From: Phoronis australis
Lineage: Eukaryota > Phoronida > Phoronidae
Direction of reading: 5' to 3'
NCBI GenBank assembly: GCA_002633005.1
Contig: NMRA01000006.1
Span: 1,913,469-1,975,468, forward strand
Length of the DNA stretch: 62,000 nt
The translations under genes were made by a program, and so were the position numbers. This document shows positions 1 to 11,580 of this stretch, one piece after another; positions within the stretch are counted from its first letter, which is position 1, and every line of letters starts with the position of its first letter. A model generated the notes under the pieces. The model ran no database searches and was not told the DNA's origin. It saw only the letters and a list, made by a program, of their open reading frames with translations.

Positions 1-429
1 TGAGTTCACGATTTTGGGAACTGAAATAGGGACTGCTCGAAGAAAAAGTTTCATAACGGGAGTATTTGTTCGAGTTGGAAGGAATTAAACACATCGACAA
101 CCTCCTAAGGTGTTCCTCTATGCGCAAAAGGTATTTATAACAACGTGACTTTGATGGTTTAGTCGGTGCGAGGCAAAATTCGCCGAAAAGCTTCCGGCGT
201 ACAGAGCGCCTATAGCCTCTACATCGCCTCTGCTTCGGGCCAACAGAGGCGATGGTCATTGCCTACGTCTCGACCTGCCTCTGCCTTCGAGACGGTGAAA
301 CTACTGTAGGCGCTTCATTTGTCGTAAACCAAGTAAGCCACCAGACCGTGTTAATTTAGTGTTTGTTGTGCTTTATAGTCACCAGGACCTTCCGAATTAA
401 AGCTGGTTAGATTCACAAGACACAGGCGT

Positions 430-1925
430 CCTCAGGCTCAGCTTCTAATCGTCTCCAATACACTCTATATATACTACATGGTATGACACTCAGGACTAGA
501 AATTCCATTGGTGCTTCAATTCAGCCATTCATATTAAACACAAAACTCAACAAATATACACAAATCGGCCAGGGATTCAACAAAGCATGACATGAGCAAT
601 TGTTTTTTCTTCCAGTACCATTCACGGTTTAGTGCTCAAGTGAGTTCTCAGCAAATTGGCGGTCAAAGCACAAAAATCGGTTATTGTTTACAATCCGACT
701 CCATCAACATACATATTTGGTCATTCAAGAAATGTATTACTCGTGGCGATTAGGGTCTTCTTATTCATGCATTCACTGTTTTTATGAGGTGTTCATTTGC
801 GGCAGCTGATCTCATGTGACCGCCATTATAAAACTGCAACTCTTCTTGGCTGGAATGATAACTACAATGATCACTCCTGTGTCAGAAGACTCCAAAATTG
901 GCTAGTATATTGAAGATACCTCGTGGCACATTAGGGAAACTCTGAGTAAAAAACAGTAATAGTCATTTATGAAGGATTGCCTCTTCAAAGCTTCTTCTTT
1001 GAAACAGAAAAAACATGCGAGTGCGTGTTCTCATTGACAAATGTTGTCCTCGAAAACACTTGACATCTCATGGATATGATTTCGGCTGGTGTTATGGCGG
1101 ACATGTGTCGTCTCAGAGACGAAAACTGTTTCAAACAAGTAGTATTAGGTAATAAGATACCTAATAGTAATATCACTGGCAGGCTAAAATACGCTAGCAC
1201 AGAAACACATTCTGTATCGAACCATCTTCACTCTAGGTTAACCGTTAGTTATCAATCCTGCCAAAAGGTGTCGTACTTTTAAAAATGACTGCCTTACTAA
1301 ATGTGCGTTGCAAATGAACGCCTTGGAAAACTCGGAAATCATGAATATTAAGAAGCACCCAATCGGTACAAGTAATACATTTTAGAGTCACCATGACTAT
1401 AGGATTAAGAAAAAAGTAGTATCAAGTATGTAGGTTAATAGAGTCGGATTGTAAACAATAACCCAAAAATCTTCCTAAAAAGCCCATGCGTGCTAACTCC
1501 CATGTCCCACGGAAGTTGCTGATGTGTCACGGAATATCACGACATCGATAACTCCACGTCATAACGAAAGGTTATAAAATGGTCTGGCTAAGCTAGGAGT
1601 TATCGATGTCGTGATATTCCGTGACAAATCGGCAATTTCCGTTGGACGTAGGTGTTAGTACGCATGGGCTTTTTGGGAAGTTTTTTGTGCTTTGACCGCG
1701 AATTTGTTGCGAACTCGCTGGTGCAGGACACTGTAAATGGTATTAGAAGAAAGAACAATCACTCATGGTTTGTTGAACCCCAGTTTTGTGTAAATTGAGT
1801 TTTGTGTTTGATATGGACAGCTGAATTGAAGCACATGGAATTTTTAGTCCTGAGTGTCATACCTTGCAGTATATTTGTATATAGTGTATTGTGGACGATC
1901 ACAAGCTGACGAGGCAGGCCTTCAT
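430..1925. mobile_element. Inner element with ~250-bp terminal inverted repeats
   Basis: Positions 430-702 pair with 1680-1925 and 1441-1462 as an imperfect inverted repeat. Shared blocks include GGTATGACACTCAGGACTA, TGCTTCAATTCAGC and GCGGTCAAAGCACAAAAA. The right arm is interrupted at about 1465-1690 by the hairpin listed separately, so that hairpin inserted later. No coding frame is recognised. The element lies inside the larger foldback at 30-3354. Confidence 0.6.
1468..1690. mobile_element. Hairpin MITE inserted into the inner element's right arm
   Basis: About 1468-1553 and 1598-1690 are inverted copies. The pairing is exact over GGAGTTATCGATGTCGTGAT and onward through ATTCCGTGAC, and continues less exactly to AAAAGCCCATGCGT. 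The spacer is about 45 bases. When the hairpin is removed, the flanks rejoin into the sequence of the opposite arm (TAAACAATAACC followed by TTTGTGCTTTGACCGC), which shows that it is an insertion. Confidence 0.65.
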
Positions 1926-3507
1926 GCAGCATACTGTCCTAATGTAGTTGCCCTGGCAAGGCCGCCCAATGTATCATTTGGACACCCTGACAATCAGAAT
2001 TTCTCCAGTTTGGACACCCACATTGTAAGATTACTAAGACTCTCAGTTTAATTGAAGAGAGAAGTTGGCCCTTTCAACTCAGAAAGAAATATACAAAGTA
2101 TTTAAAATGTTGCAATATTCCAACTAATTTCAAACCATTTGGTAGATCTGTCAATCATTAGCACCTGGTTGGTTGCCAGAGTGTCTGCTTTCAGTAGACT
2201 CGTATGCCACTGCAATTCTGTACTTTATATAGGGACATGGACCTTGCTTAACTCCAAACTGGTGTTTCAGAGCTGTAGTTTCATGTACTTCATCTTTTTT
2301 TAAAAACACCAAAAGCGAAATAAATGTCATTATTTTAATAATATGATGTGCTGCAAGAATATCCCGATTTAAAATGTTCGAGTTTTCGCCTGTTTCATGC
2401 TTTTCTATGTGCATCTAAAATGGAGCCGCAGTGACACCTGTTGCCAAAATATAAACCACACATCATCTGTGCATTTTTCTTTTGTTGGTAACTGCAGCTT
2501 TGATGACTCATTGTTCAGAATATAAAGCTAGTGAAGTTGATATAATAAACTTTATAACAGAATTTGACTTGAGATGACCAAAAACAGTGCACTCATCGTT
2601 CAACCAATATCTGTAATATCTGTAATACCCGTTTTGTAAGCTATTTGTCTGTTTTCGTAAATTTAGACATAAAAGTCTTGATCAACAGTTTTTTAGTACT
2701 TAAAAAGCCCAATACAAGGGAGCTGTTTTGTAAACTTAGGTGTAAAAGCCTTGTTCAACGCATTTTTTAATTGTAAAAAAAAACCTCGCTGTGTGTATTT
2801 GGGGGGGGGTTACTGGTGAATGGTGGTGGGGNGTCGTTGGAATCATGGACGCCCTGGAATATTGGGAACCCCATTTTGGACACCCTATGTTCGAAATCCT
2901 GGATGAAGCCCTGAGACGACGCCTGTGGACAGATTAGGCTTTTCATCATTTTAACTCCCTCACCAAACAGGGAGTTCTAAAAAAACGGAATGAAAAATGA
3001 AATCGACTTTAGCTGAAGTCGTATTTGTCAGACATGGTCACTATAAAACCTTGGTAAATATTCAGATTTCAAGGGTGGACTGCGACTCGGGCGTAGCGGT
3101 AGGAGTTCACTTGGTCTCTGAGGTTGGTCCATGTAAGCGGACCAAGTTAATCTGGACTGCTGGCTTACTTGGTCTAAAACAATATGCTGGAAGCTTTTTG
3201 GGGAATTTTCCCTCACACGGGTTAAGATGTCAAACTCAAGTTGCTATATGTAAGTACTTGTTGCGCATAGAGGGACAACTTAGGAGGGTGTCGCTGTCTA
3301 GTTCCTTCCAACTCAAACAAATACTCCCGTAATCAAACTATTTTCCAACAGTCCTTCATTCATTTGTCCAAATCAGCAACTGGCCATTTTTAACACTGTA
3401 TGCGCCAGAAGATATTCTTCGGGTGGAGGCTGATGGCTGCTTTCCAGCCCAAAGGGAACGTCCCTGTTACCTCCTTCGCAAAGTGAATAGGGTCACAGAA
3501 AGCTGTA

Positions 3508-3534
3508 ACACCCCCCCCCCCCCCCCCCCCCCCN
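3508..3534. other. Poly-C run ending in an unresolved base
   Basis: A run of C residues ends in N. Single N bases also occur at 2832 (in a G-rich run) and 5020. These are assembly uncertainties at homopolymers, and local reading frames across them should not be trusted. Confidence 0.9.
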
Positions 3535-3689
3535 GGCAAGTGGGACGGACATGGAAGTACCAAACTCAGGTTAACGACATTCTATATTGATAAAAGCTTA
3601 TCTAATGGGTCAGATACAAACCATTGGCAAGAGAACGACGAGCGATCTAAATGGAAATGTGCGCTGACTGCCTCAGAATTGGGGACACT

Positions 3690-5390
3690 GAATACTTAAT
3701 GCAAATAGGCAGTTGTCGTAGGGTCTAGTAAGGAAGGAACACTGACAGACCAGGCAGCTGAGGCAGATAACGACACCAGTTGCTTAAATGGGACACGATT
3801 TGAGGGCTTCTGCTGGACTAAAGGTGGAGCTGGTGGGGGAGGGGTAATGGCCTGACCTCTGGGCATGATAACCACCTGAGTGTAGGTCTTAGATGTGGAT
3901 GTTAGGGGGACTAAAGACAGTTTGTGCTGGGCTGAGGTATTAAGCAAAGACGGTATTGCGAATGAAGGCCTGACCTCTGAGAACGATTGGAGATCTGGAA
4001 AGGATTGAGGGAGCTGCACACAATGGGCACTTAAAACCACTTGGCATGGTCGCTTTTGGGTAATTTACTAAGCAACAGTGTGATCACGTACCAGTGCAAG
4101 CGAGCTGCTGGCAAGTTCAGTGTCAGTGTTAATACATAGCTCGAAACTCTGTCCCAGCCGAGGGTGGTAGCCTGAACCGACATCGTCATCTGATCTTGGA
4201 TAAGTACCCGTGGCAGCTGGCTCAGGTGTCGGCATACCAGTTTACACCTGTCCACCAGATCAAGCGAGTCTTTAATGCTACGTCCCTCTAATAAGAGAAA
4301 CAAGTATGCCAGAGAATATCTCTCCTGATACAGTTGATGACTGGTCACAACATCAGCCTTGTTGGTAGAAATAATAGGGGGAGATGACTCCCAAACACAT
4401 GTTTGCTTAACTACTTGTCTTCACCGAGAGGAACATGGATTGAAATGAACAAAGGGACTCTAAAGTTGATCAGTTGGCTCCAAAAGAGACTGGGCCACCT
4501 TGTACTTCCTGTTGGTGATACGCATCTGGTCAAACTGCTCCCTCTGCTGTCTCAGCTGAGTCTTTAAGCTGTCCACCACGTTACGCTCCAACTGTGACTT
4601 CCTATGGATGTAGTTGGAGGCTGTGACAGTCCTGCTTGTGCTCCTCAGTCTTGCTGGAGTGGTCACTGTGCTGCCACTCTGGTGGCTTATTCAAGTCCTG
4701 GTTGTTCTCCATCAGATGGTTCTCTATCTCACCAGCTCTGCATAGTTACTGTTCTTTTTCTTCTAGCTCTGATTTCAGTTCCGCCAGTTCTTTCTCATGA
4801 GAAGAAGTGGATTGTGTAGTTGGTTAAAACGAGATATCTTCTAGAGGTAGTGCACAAACCCTTGTGGTGCATTCAGCGATCAGGTTTGCAGAGAGAGACA
4901 ATGGCACCAGTCCTTTTTATATATATCCAAAACATCTGGAGGAACAACAAAGATTGACCAATCACAACACAGCACAGAATGATTAAGGATGAATGATGTT
5001 GACGGTTGGCCTGGCTTGGNTCTGTTCCTTGTGCTCGTATCCACCACTGTCACCAGCATTGTGTAAAAGTAGTAAAACATTAAGGTTAGACAATAAAAAA
5101 CCAGTCTGCACAGAATCTCCTTCCCGGATATGCATGGAATCAAAATTGGTATTGAACAAATGTTTGAGTATCTTTCATTCAGTTGATGGCTTGATCACAT
5201 CAAATTTTCATGCCTGGTGACTTGGCAACAAATATCACAAAAGAAACCGCAAACTCACGAAGTCCGTGAAGCTGCTGTGTGATGCCAGACAACCTTTGCA
5301 ATGCTTACATCCAGGTTTTTGACGGATGTTCCTGAGGCAGTTCCGAAGTCAATATGCAGGAAGCTCTTTCCTCCCACAAGTAAACAAATA
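3690..5390 (-). pseudogene. Decayed coiled-coil protein-coding region
   Basis: The - strand carries protein-like segments that do not join in one frame. From high to low coordinates: a short exon-like block near 5384-5313 (reads SFLHIDFGTASGTSVKNLD, then GTAAGC); a charged heptad-like block at about 4806-4753 (HEKELAELKSELEEKEQ, then a stop); the same frame continuing through IENHLMENNQDLNK to a stop near 4606; a second frame at 4616-4460 with KSQLERNVVDSLKTQLRQQ and further coiled-coil sequence; and serine/proline-rich frames at 4348-3696. Stops and frame changes break it, so it reads as a decayed or retro-copied gene. I do not recognise the family. A gene with several small exons plus assembly errors is the alternative. 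Confidence 0.35.
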
Positions 5391-5899
5391 TTAACTTAAA
5401 TCGGATAGCATTTTGATATCATCGACAAAAACAAAAACAATGCCACACTGCCTAAACACAAAAATAGAGTCTGTCCTTTGTGTCGAAAACAAGTTGTTGG
5501 CGTATGTTTATGGCATTTGCCGAGAGCCATTTTCCTGCAATGATGAACGAATTGCATACATCAAAAATAGTTAAATCAGAACGTATATTACGGTTAATAT
5601 CATAGAAAAAGAAGTGACCCTGAAATTGAGAGTTTTATACTTGTTTTAGAAATTTCGTTTTCATCGTCAAAAGACAATGTGATCAAGAGAATATAATGTG
5701 AGGTTTATGCACTCCCAGTCTGCAGCATTGGGACAATTAAAGTTTGGAGATCACTAGGCTCGGCTCGGCAAAGTCCAGCCTTTACGTTTGTCATGTTTGA
5801 GTCAGTGGGAGATTCGAGTACCTTTGAACAGTCTGTTGGGAAAGTGTTTCCACCGCTAAGTTTTAACACCGTAGAGTCAGTGTTTAGAAAGTTACGGTT

Positions 5900-8800
5900 A
5901 TGGCTTCAGGTCAGCGTCTTTGTTCTTTTCAAACTGTCTCTTTAAATGTACATGATTTTTGCTACATTTTAAAATGCAGTTGTCAACATTTCAAGGTGGT
6001 CGGTGAATGGGGTGGAGTGACTGAAAACAATGTCTTAAGAAACAGTATCTTGAAACTTACTGAAAAATAAGAATAAATGTTGTTTGATATATTTGAATGA
6101 AGGACTGTTAAGACAAAGTATACTAATTGTTCGAAGCTACCATCTGCCTTTCAGTGTCATCTGAAATTTAATAAGAAATGCTTTGATGAAGTCCAAGTGG
6201 GATAAAATTTTAACTGTTTATGATATAGCAGGAGGTATAATCATCAAGTTTATAATTTCTAATACAATTGATCCAGCAACCAAATCTACTGGCTGTTGCT
6301 TTTGGTAGGAGGTTGCTATAGATCCTAATTTACTTGTCCGTGTTCAAAAAAAGTGTCTGCTGCTGCCAGCCACATTTTTTCTAACAATGTCAAGACTGAT
6401 TTTTGTCCCACAAACGTACTATTCATTGTTTAAGTAGGGGTATAAGTCGGCATTGAACACCAAACAATCATGGTGTGTGAAATTAGTAATCACTAAATCA
6501 AGTTTGGATGATGGATCAGGATCATTTGTTAATCAGGTGAAAAAGACATGTTCCAGTGAAAATTTGCAACTGTTCATGGACAAGGGACATTGGATCTGTC
6601 TTTACATAGCACACGTATGAAGTCGGTGATTAAAAATTGTGTGTTGTTTTTTGTCAAGGGCGACGAAGTGAACCCTAAAGCCTTCCCATTGGCTGACCCT
6701 GACCTGACCGTGACAATCCTAGCTCTTGTCCAGCAGGCCTGCAACTACAAGCAGTTGCGTAAAGGTGCAAATGAAGGTATGGCTTTCAGTGGTCTTGAAT
6801 TGATATTGCCGAATGAAAATCATTTTATAGCTCTGATTTGTGAAAAATTTGGTTTTTAAATTTGTGTGACTATTTAATTTCGATTGGTTTACTTAGGACT
6901 TTCTCTTCTCTGCCACGACAAACATCCTGAACATTTATGGGTTAAACTCGTTCAAAAAATCCTATGGTGTAAGGGTATTCAGTCCTCCAAAATTTTACCG
7001 CATTGTTTGAGCCGCTGGTTGTCCTTCAGTTCCAGTTCTAAGTTACGATGGCATGGAAATTGAAAGGCAGACTTGATAAGTTTAATTAAGTTCTGTTCTT
7101 TATCCTGACTCATTTTGAGACTTGTGCTCGCTAACTAAAAAACAAGAAAAGTTTCGTATCAATTTCAGCCAGGGTCTCGGGCTTTTTTGAAAAGCTACTC
7201 AAGAGTGTGTGAGGTTTGAAATGCGATCGTGATGTTTTGCCAAGTGATGAGTAAAGAAAGCAATCTCACCATCATTTTTGCTCTTCTCAGGGAGATTTTC
7301 TTTAAAATTTTTGAAAAAGTAAGCTTCTGAAAAAATAGTGCACCACCGACTCAATTTTCAACAAACAGTGACCACCAATGACTTGATTACACGTTTATGC
7401 AGTAAGTTGAAAGTAAGTGCACCTGGAATCAGTAAATCAGGGATGTTGAAATTTTTAGCATATTCCTAATTGTTGACGCTTCTGAATTCACTTGCAGTGA
7501 CAAAGACATTGAACAGGGGTATATCGGAGTTCATCGTCATGGCTGCCGACACGGAACCTCTGGAGATCCTGATGCATTTGCCACTGTTGTGTGAGGATAA
7601 GGTAGATTCTAATATCGTCAGTAACTCGAGACTTTAATTTCGCCATCTCTTTGTAGGTTAGCATGGTTTTGTGTGGGCAAAAATTGAAATGTTGTTAATA
7701 TCTTACTCTTCCATTCTGCTTAGTCAAGGAAACAATTATCATTAGACATCATTTCACTTGCCTAACATATCTGCATAATTTTACTATTAAAATAAAAAGC
7801 ACGTGACTGTATGCAGCTCTATTTCAATCATTTGTCTTGTAGAGTAAGAAACCCTCGGGCTTTTCGAACTTGACTGACAATTTAATTAAACATTGCTTAG
7901 AGGTTTCCATGTGTGTCGTATTTGAATACAAAAAGGAGAGCTCTGATTGGTCATTATGGTGAATTATGTGTGGCTTTGTGCCAGTGTGAATTCTTATCCT
8001 TCACATAGTTAAATAAAGAAAACTAGCGCCACCTGAGGGCTGCATTTTGCACTTGTCTTCTTTAAGCCTCCTTGTTGTTCTGGTCAAAGCAATGTTGGTA
8101 TCCCACCGTCCAGATATGTCTTAAGAGTGTTTTCCTTTCAAATCAATTTGTATCAACAATTTGATCGGTTTTAACTTGTTTATGTCAAAATAACAGCAAT
8201 TCTTTACTTGCCACAATTGTCAATTTTTCAGTTTTAAAAGGCTGATTAGATTCAGATGAAGAAAACTTTGCCAAATATTGGTCTGTGGTGTCCAAATAGA
8301 GCAATGTAAGCTGTTACAGGGCTTGGGAATTTTCCTCTTTTTTGTTTCAGTTTTGTCTTATTTGATTTCCAGTTTCCTCTTTTTTCAAGTCTTTTTATCA
8401 TTTTTTACTTTATTCATGCAAAATCATTTCAGTTAAATTTTACAACACAGAAAATATTTCTATCACACAAGCCTAATCATTTGTGGAACAATACATCACC
8501 TGGTAAATTTTCCTCTTTTTTGTCACTGGTCATTCCAAGCCATGCTATAAGTACTGGAAAATTTTGTTAATGTTTATTTGTTACAATGTAGCAAATATGA
8601 CTAAGTGTCTTTGTGGTCAGCGGATCCTTCGCGTCATTCACGGAGTCTCCATAAGCATTAATTTGTATTAATTGCATTTTTGTCCTAACCTGAATAAAGT
8701 GTATTACCACCACCACTACCACCACCACAACCACCACCATTTCACGTACCTAAAAAGTGTAATAATCAAATTCCTAAAAAATGTGTATTGTTCCACCCAT

Positions 8801-9864
8801 AGACATCGCCTTTTTGGAAAGGTGTAATATCTATGATGTAACTTTTTCCTCTCTACTGTTAGTTGTAAGAATCATGAATTCAAAATTTACCCCTCAAATA
8901 GCATTTTCTCATAATCGTGTATAGTATCTCTATGTACATCTTTAATGTGTTAATGTTTGTTGCTTTGTAGCTGTTAATAATACCATCTAATAATTTATTT
9001 TGCAGAATGTTCCTTATGTGTTTGTTCGATCCAAGCAAGGTAAGTACCATTGCTGGCTAAACAATTTCTGTTTGCAGTGTTCATGAATTATTTATACGTG
9101 ACGGTAACTTATTGTATGGCTGAAGATCAAGTCGATTTAAATGTGACCTATCGTGTGATTAACAATATGTTTGTTCTTCACTTCCCAAAACGGATTAATA
9201 TGTTTGCAATCATAACTGTCGGAACGTGACAATTGCTGTCAACCTGCTCAATTTTTAAGATCGTTAAAGTGATGTACAACTTGAACTCAGAATGCAGCAA
9301 TTTTATGGTGAAGCAATTAGCGTCTGGGGAAATCTGTGGATTCTGCGGAGTCCTTGCTGTTATTGTGTAAAAATAGGAGGGTAAAATTGTCTTTGTGGTG
9401 AATGTTTAAGCTTGTCAAGATTATGTCTAGATTGAGTAATTGAGCTCACTGAGAGTAGATTGTTGTTCACTTGAAATTGTATTGCTTCAGCGGGCCCAAA
9501 ATGGACCAATTCAAAATAAAGAGAAATAAGATAAAAGCTGTTCACTGTGGCCAAAAATAACACCTTTGAGGTTGATTCCAATCACTCTATAATTATGGAA
9601 AACTAGGGGACTTGAATATTTGTTGAAATTTAATTAAATCATTTTACTCTTGCCAATGTGTGAAGCAGGATGTTCCAAGGTATATGTCTGTACAGTTATA
9701 ATTGTCACGTGTTTGAAGTAGTTTTTTAATTGTTTTCAGCATTAGGTCGTGCTTGTGGTGTGTCAAGACCAGTGATTGCCTGCTCTGTGACATTGAACGA
9801 GGGATCTCAACTCAAAAGCCAAATCCTCACCATGCAGCAAAATATTGAAAAGCTTCTCATCTAA
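5900..9864 (+). CDS. SNU13: SNU13 / NHP2L1, 15.5K RNA-binding protein of U4 snRNP and box C/D snoRNPs
   Basis: The coding exons are 5900-5909 (ATGGCTTCAG, then GTCAGC), 6659-6776, 7498-7601, 9006-9039 and 9740-9864 (TAA). All junctions are GT..AG and in phase except the first (below). The product is an L7Ae/L30e-family protein that binds kink-turns in U4 snRNA and box C/D snoRNAs in the nucleus and nucleolus. Visible family blocks are [87 protein letters not shown] and IACSVT. With one G removed from the GGG at 6658-6660 the exons total 390 bases, or 129 residues; human SNU13 has 128. As written, exon 1 ends in phase 1 while exon 2 reads in phase 0, so a one-base error or variant is likely there. 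No other gene overlaps it. Confidence 0.93.
8705..8740. repeat. (CAC)n microsatellite in SNU13 intron 3
   Basis: A run of CAC trinucleotides with a few substitutions, about 36 bases, lies between the third and fourth SNU13 coding exons. Confidence 0.85.
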
Positions 9865-9924
9865 TTCTCATTTTTATGTCGCAAATAGTTTAATAGCTAT
9901 TTTTAACAAAGATGTTAAATTGGT

Positions 9925-9930
9925 AATAAA
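9925..9930 (+). promoter_or_regulatory. Polyadenylation signal of SNU13
   Basis: AATAAA lies 61 bases after the SNU13 stop codon and is followed by an AT/T-rich stretch. This gives a short 3' UTR, as is usual for this gene. Confidence 0.7.
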
Positions 9931-10329
9931 TCTCCAATTTTAAATAATTTAGTTTTGCATGTTTTTCAAGCATCTAAAGTTCGTTTCGCACACAGGAAAG
10001 TGATGTTTTTTTAAACTAAGTTTTCTTTCTTTTTTGTGCCCTAAGGCCCTTTTGCACCAAACTCAGGAGGTCTAAGCCCATCTTGATTAATCTGATTGGG
10101 GACGAGTGGAAAAGATCAACTTTGATGAAAATTAGCCTCAAATGTAACCACGCATGGGATTCTTGCCGTAGTCTGATTGTACGATGCTCGGATAATCCCC
10201 ATTCAGTTTTTGTCGTTTTCAAGATCTTATTGAGAACTCCAGGGACGTAAGAAATGGACCTTGAATTCAGCTGATCAACTTTAAAAATGGTATTAAAGAT
10301 TTTCTTCCCGTTCCGTGTAATTCATTTTT

Positions 10330-11580
10330 GTGCGCCCACATATTTATGTGTGGTCTCATATTGCCGTCATCTCTCTCTGGGCGCCCGGCGTCCGCAGCTG
10401 TATCTCCTAAACCCCTCACAAGATCTTGATGAGATTTGGCAGGTGTGTTCCTATGAAGCTGGCGACAGGTGACAACGAATTTATTACCTCTCTGACTTCA
10501 GGTGTGCCCCCTAGTGGCAATTTTAGTTTTTTGCGCTTACCTCTATCTTCAGAAGTGCGCAAAGGATTTTCATGAAATTCGGCAGTTAGGCATATACTAG
10601 TGAGAAGACGCTATGCTCCCGTTTTTGGATGGATTCGAGGCGTTTTGCGCCACATATTGGCCATTTTTTTTTACTGTTTTCGAGTGTTTTTTTGGCATCT
10701 GCCCTTCTATCAATCAAACTGCTCAAAAGGAATGATTTCGAAAGTTGGCACATATGTTCTTACTGTGAAGAGGGCAGCTGACGATTTTGCGACGACTTTG
10801 CCTACTGTGGCGTGTTCTGGTGACATTTATGTTTGTTTTTGTGCCCATAGCTGTATCTCCTAAACACTCTATAGGATCTTTATTGAATTTTTTCTGGTGT
10901 ATTTATTAGAAGTTGATGACAGAGTACGGCGACTTTCAGACGGATTGGACTACTGGTGTGCCCCCTAGTGGCAATTGTAGTGTTTACGTTTACCTCGGAC
11001 TGTATCTTCAAAGGTCCGAAACGTATTTTCATAAAATTTGGCAGGTAGACATGTATTTGTAAGGTGATTCTATCCTCCAGTTTTTGGTTGATTTCGAGGT
11101 ATTCTGCGCCACCTAGTGGCCAATTTAACTGTTTTCGAGTCTGTTTTTTGGCATCTGTCCCTCTGTCAAGAAAACCACTCTAAGGATGATTGTGAAAATT
11201 GGCGTGTATGCTCTTACTATGAAGAGGATGGCTGATGATGATTTCCCCACTACTCCGACTACTGTGGCGCCTCCTAGTGTTAGTTTTTTTTTTTGTGCCC
11301 ATGGCTGTATCACCTAAACACTCTGCAGGATTTTTATTAAGGTTACCAAGTGTATTCATATGAAATTGACAACGGACGACGACGACTTTGAGACGGATCT
11401 GACGAATGTTGTGTCCCCTAGTGGCAATTTCATTTTTTCCATTTTCTTTTATTTCTTTGAAGCTCCTTTACAGATTTTTATGAAATTTAATAAATAGCTT
11501 TCTATTAAAAACAATGTGTTCTCGTTTTCAGATGGATTCAACATATTTTGCGCCATTTAGTGGTCAATTCTATGATACAA
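10330..11580 (+). repeat. ~455-bp tandem repeat (about 2.7 units), each unit made of ~150-bp subunits
   Basis: The phrase GCTGTATCTCCTAAAC recurs at about 10397, 10850 and 11303 (the last with TCACC). The phrase CCCCTAGTGGCAAT recurs near 10508, 10962 and 11415, and TTTTGCGCCA or TTCTGCGCCA recurs near 10643, 11102 and 11547. The spacing is about 452-459. Each unit holds three related subunits, usually carrying a YCTAGTGG-type motif about 140-160 bases apart. Copies are diverged by many substitutions and small indels, so the array is old. The ORFs across it are short and not conserved between units, so it is not coding. Confidence 0.8.

Larger units (their letters stand above)
30..3354. mobile_element. 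Outer foldback element with ~300-bp imperfect inverted repeats
   Basis: The left arm (30-390) matches the reverse complement of 3034-3354. Paired blocks include the conserved stretch around AACAAATACTCCCG, the block CGCATAGAGG, a block around AAAAGCTTCC, ACCAAGTAAGCCA and TTTATAGT(C/G)ACCA. The left arm holds about 130 extra bases (roughly 201-330), themselves partly self-complementary (GCCTCTG/CAGAGGC), that the right arm lacks. No transposase-like frame is visible inside, so this looks like a non-autonomous foldback element that has collected later insertions. The element may extend past the left edge of the window. I cannot assign it to a known family. Confidence 0.6.

Noticed and set aside
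6590-6859. 89-codon frame beginning upstream of SNU13 exon 2
   Set aside because: The N-terminal part is intron and the C-terminal part runs past the donor at 6776; only 6659-6776 is coding.
7235-7330. Possible box C/D snoRNA in SNU13 intron 2 (GTGATGA ... CTGA)
   Set aside because: No terminal stem pairs next to the boxes and no C' or D' pair is visible.
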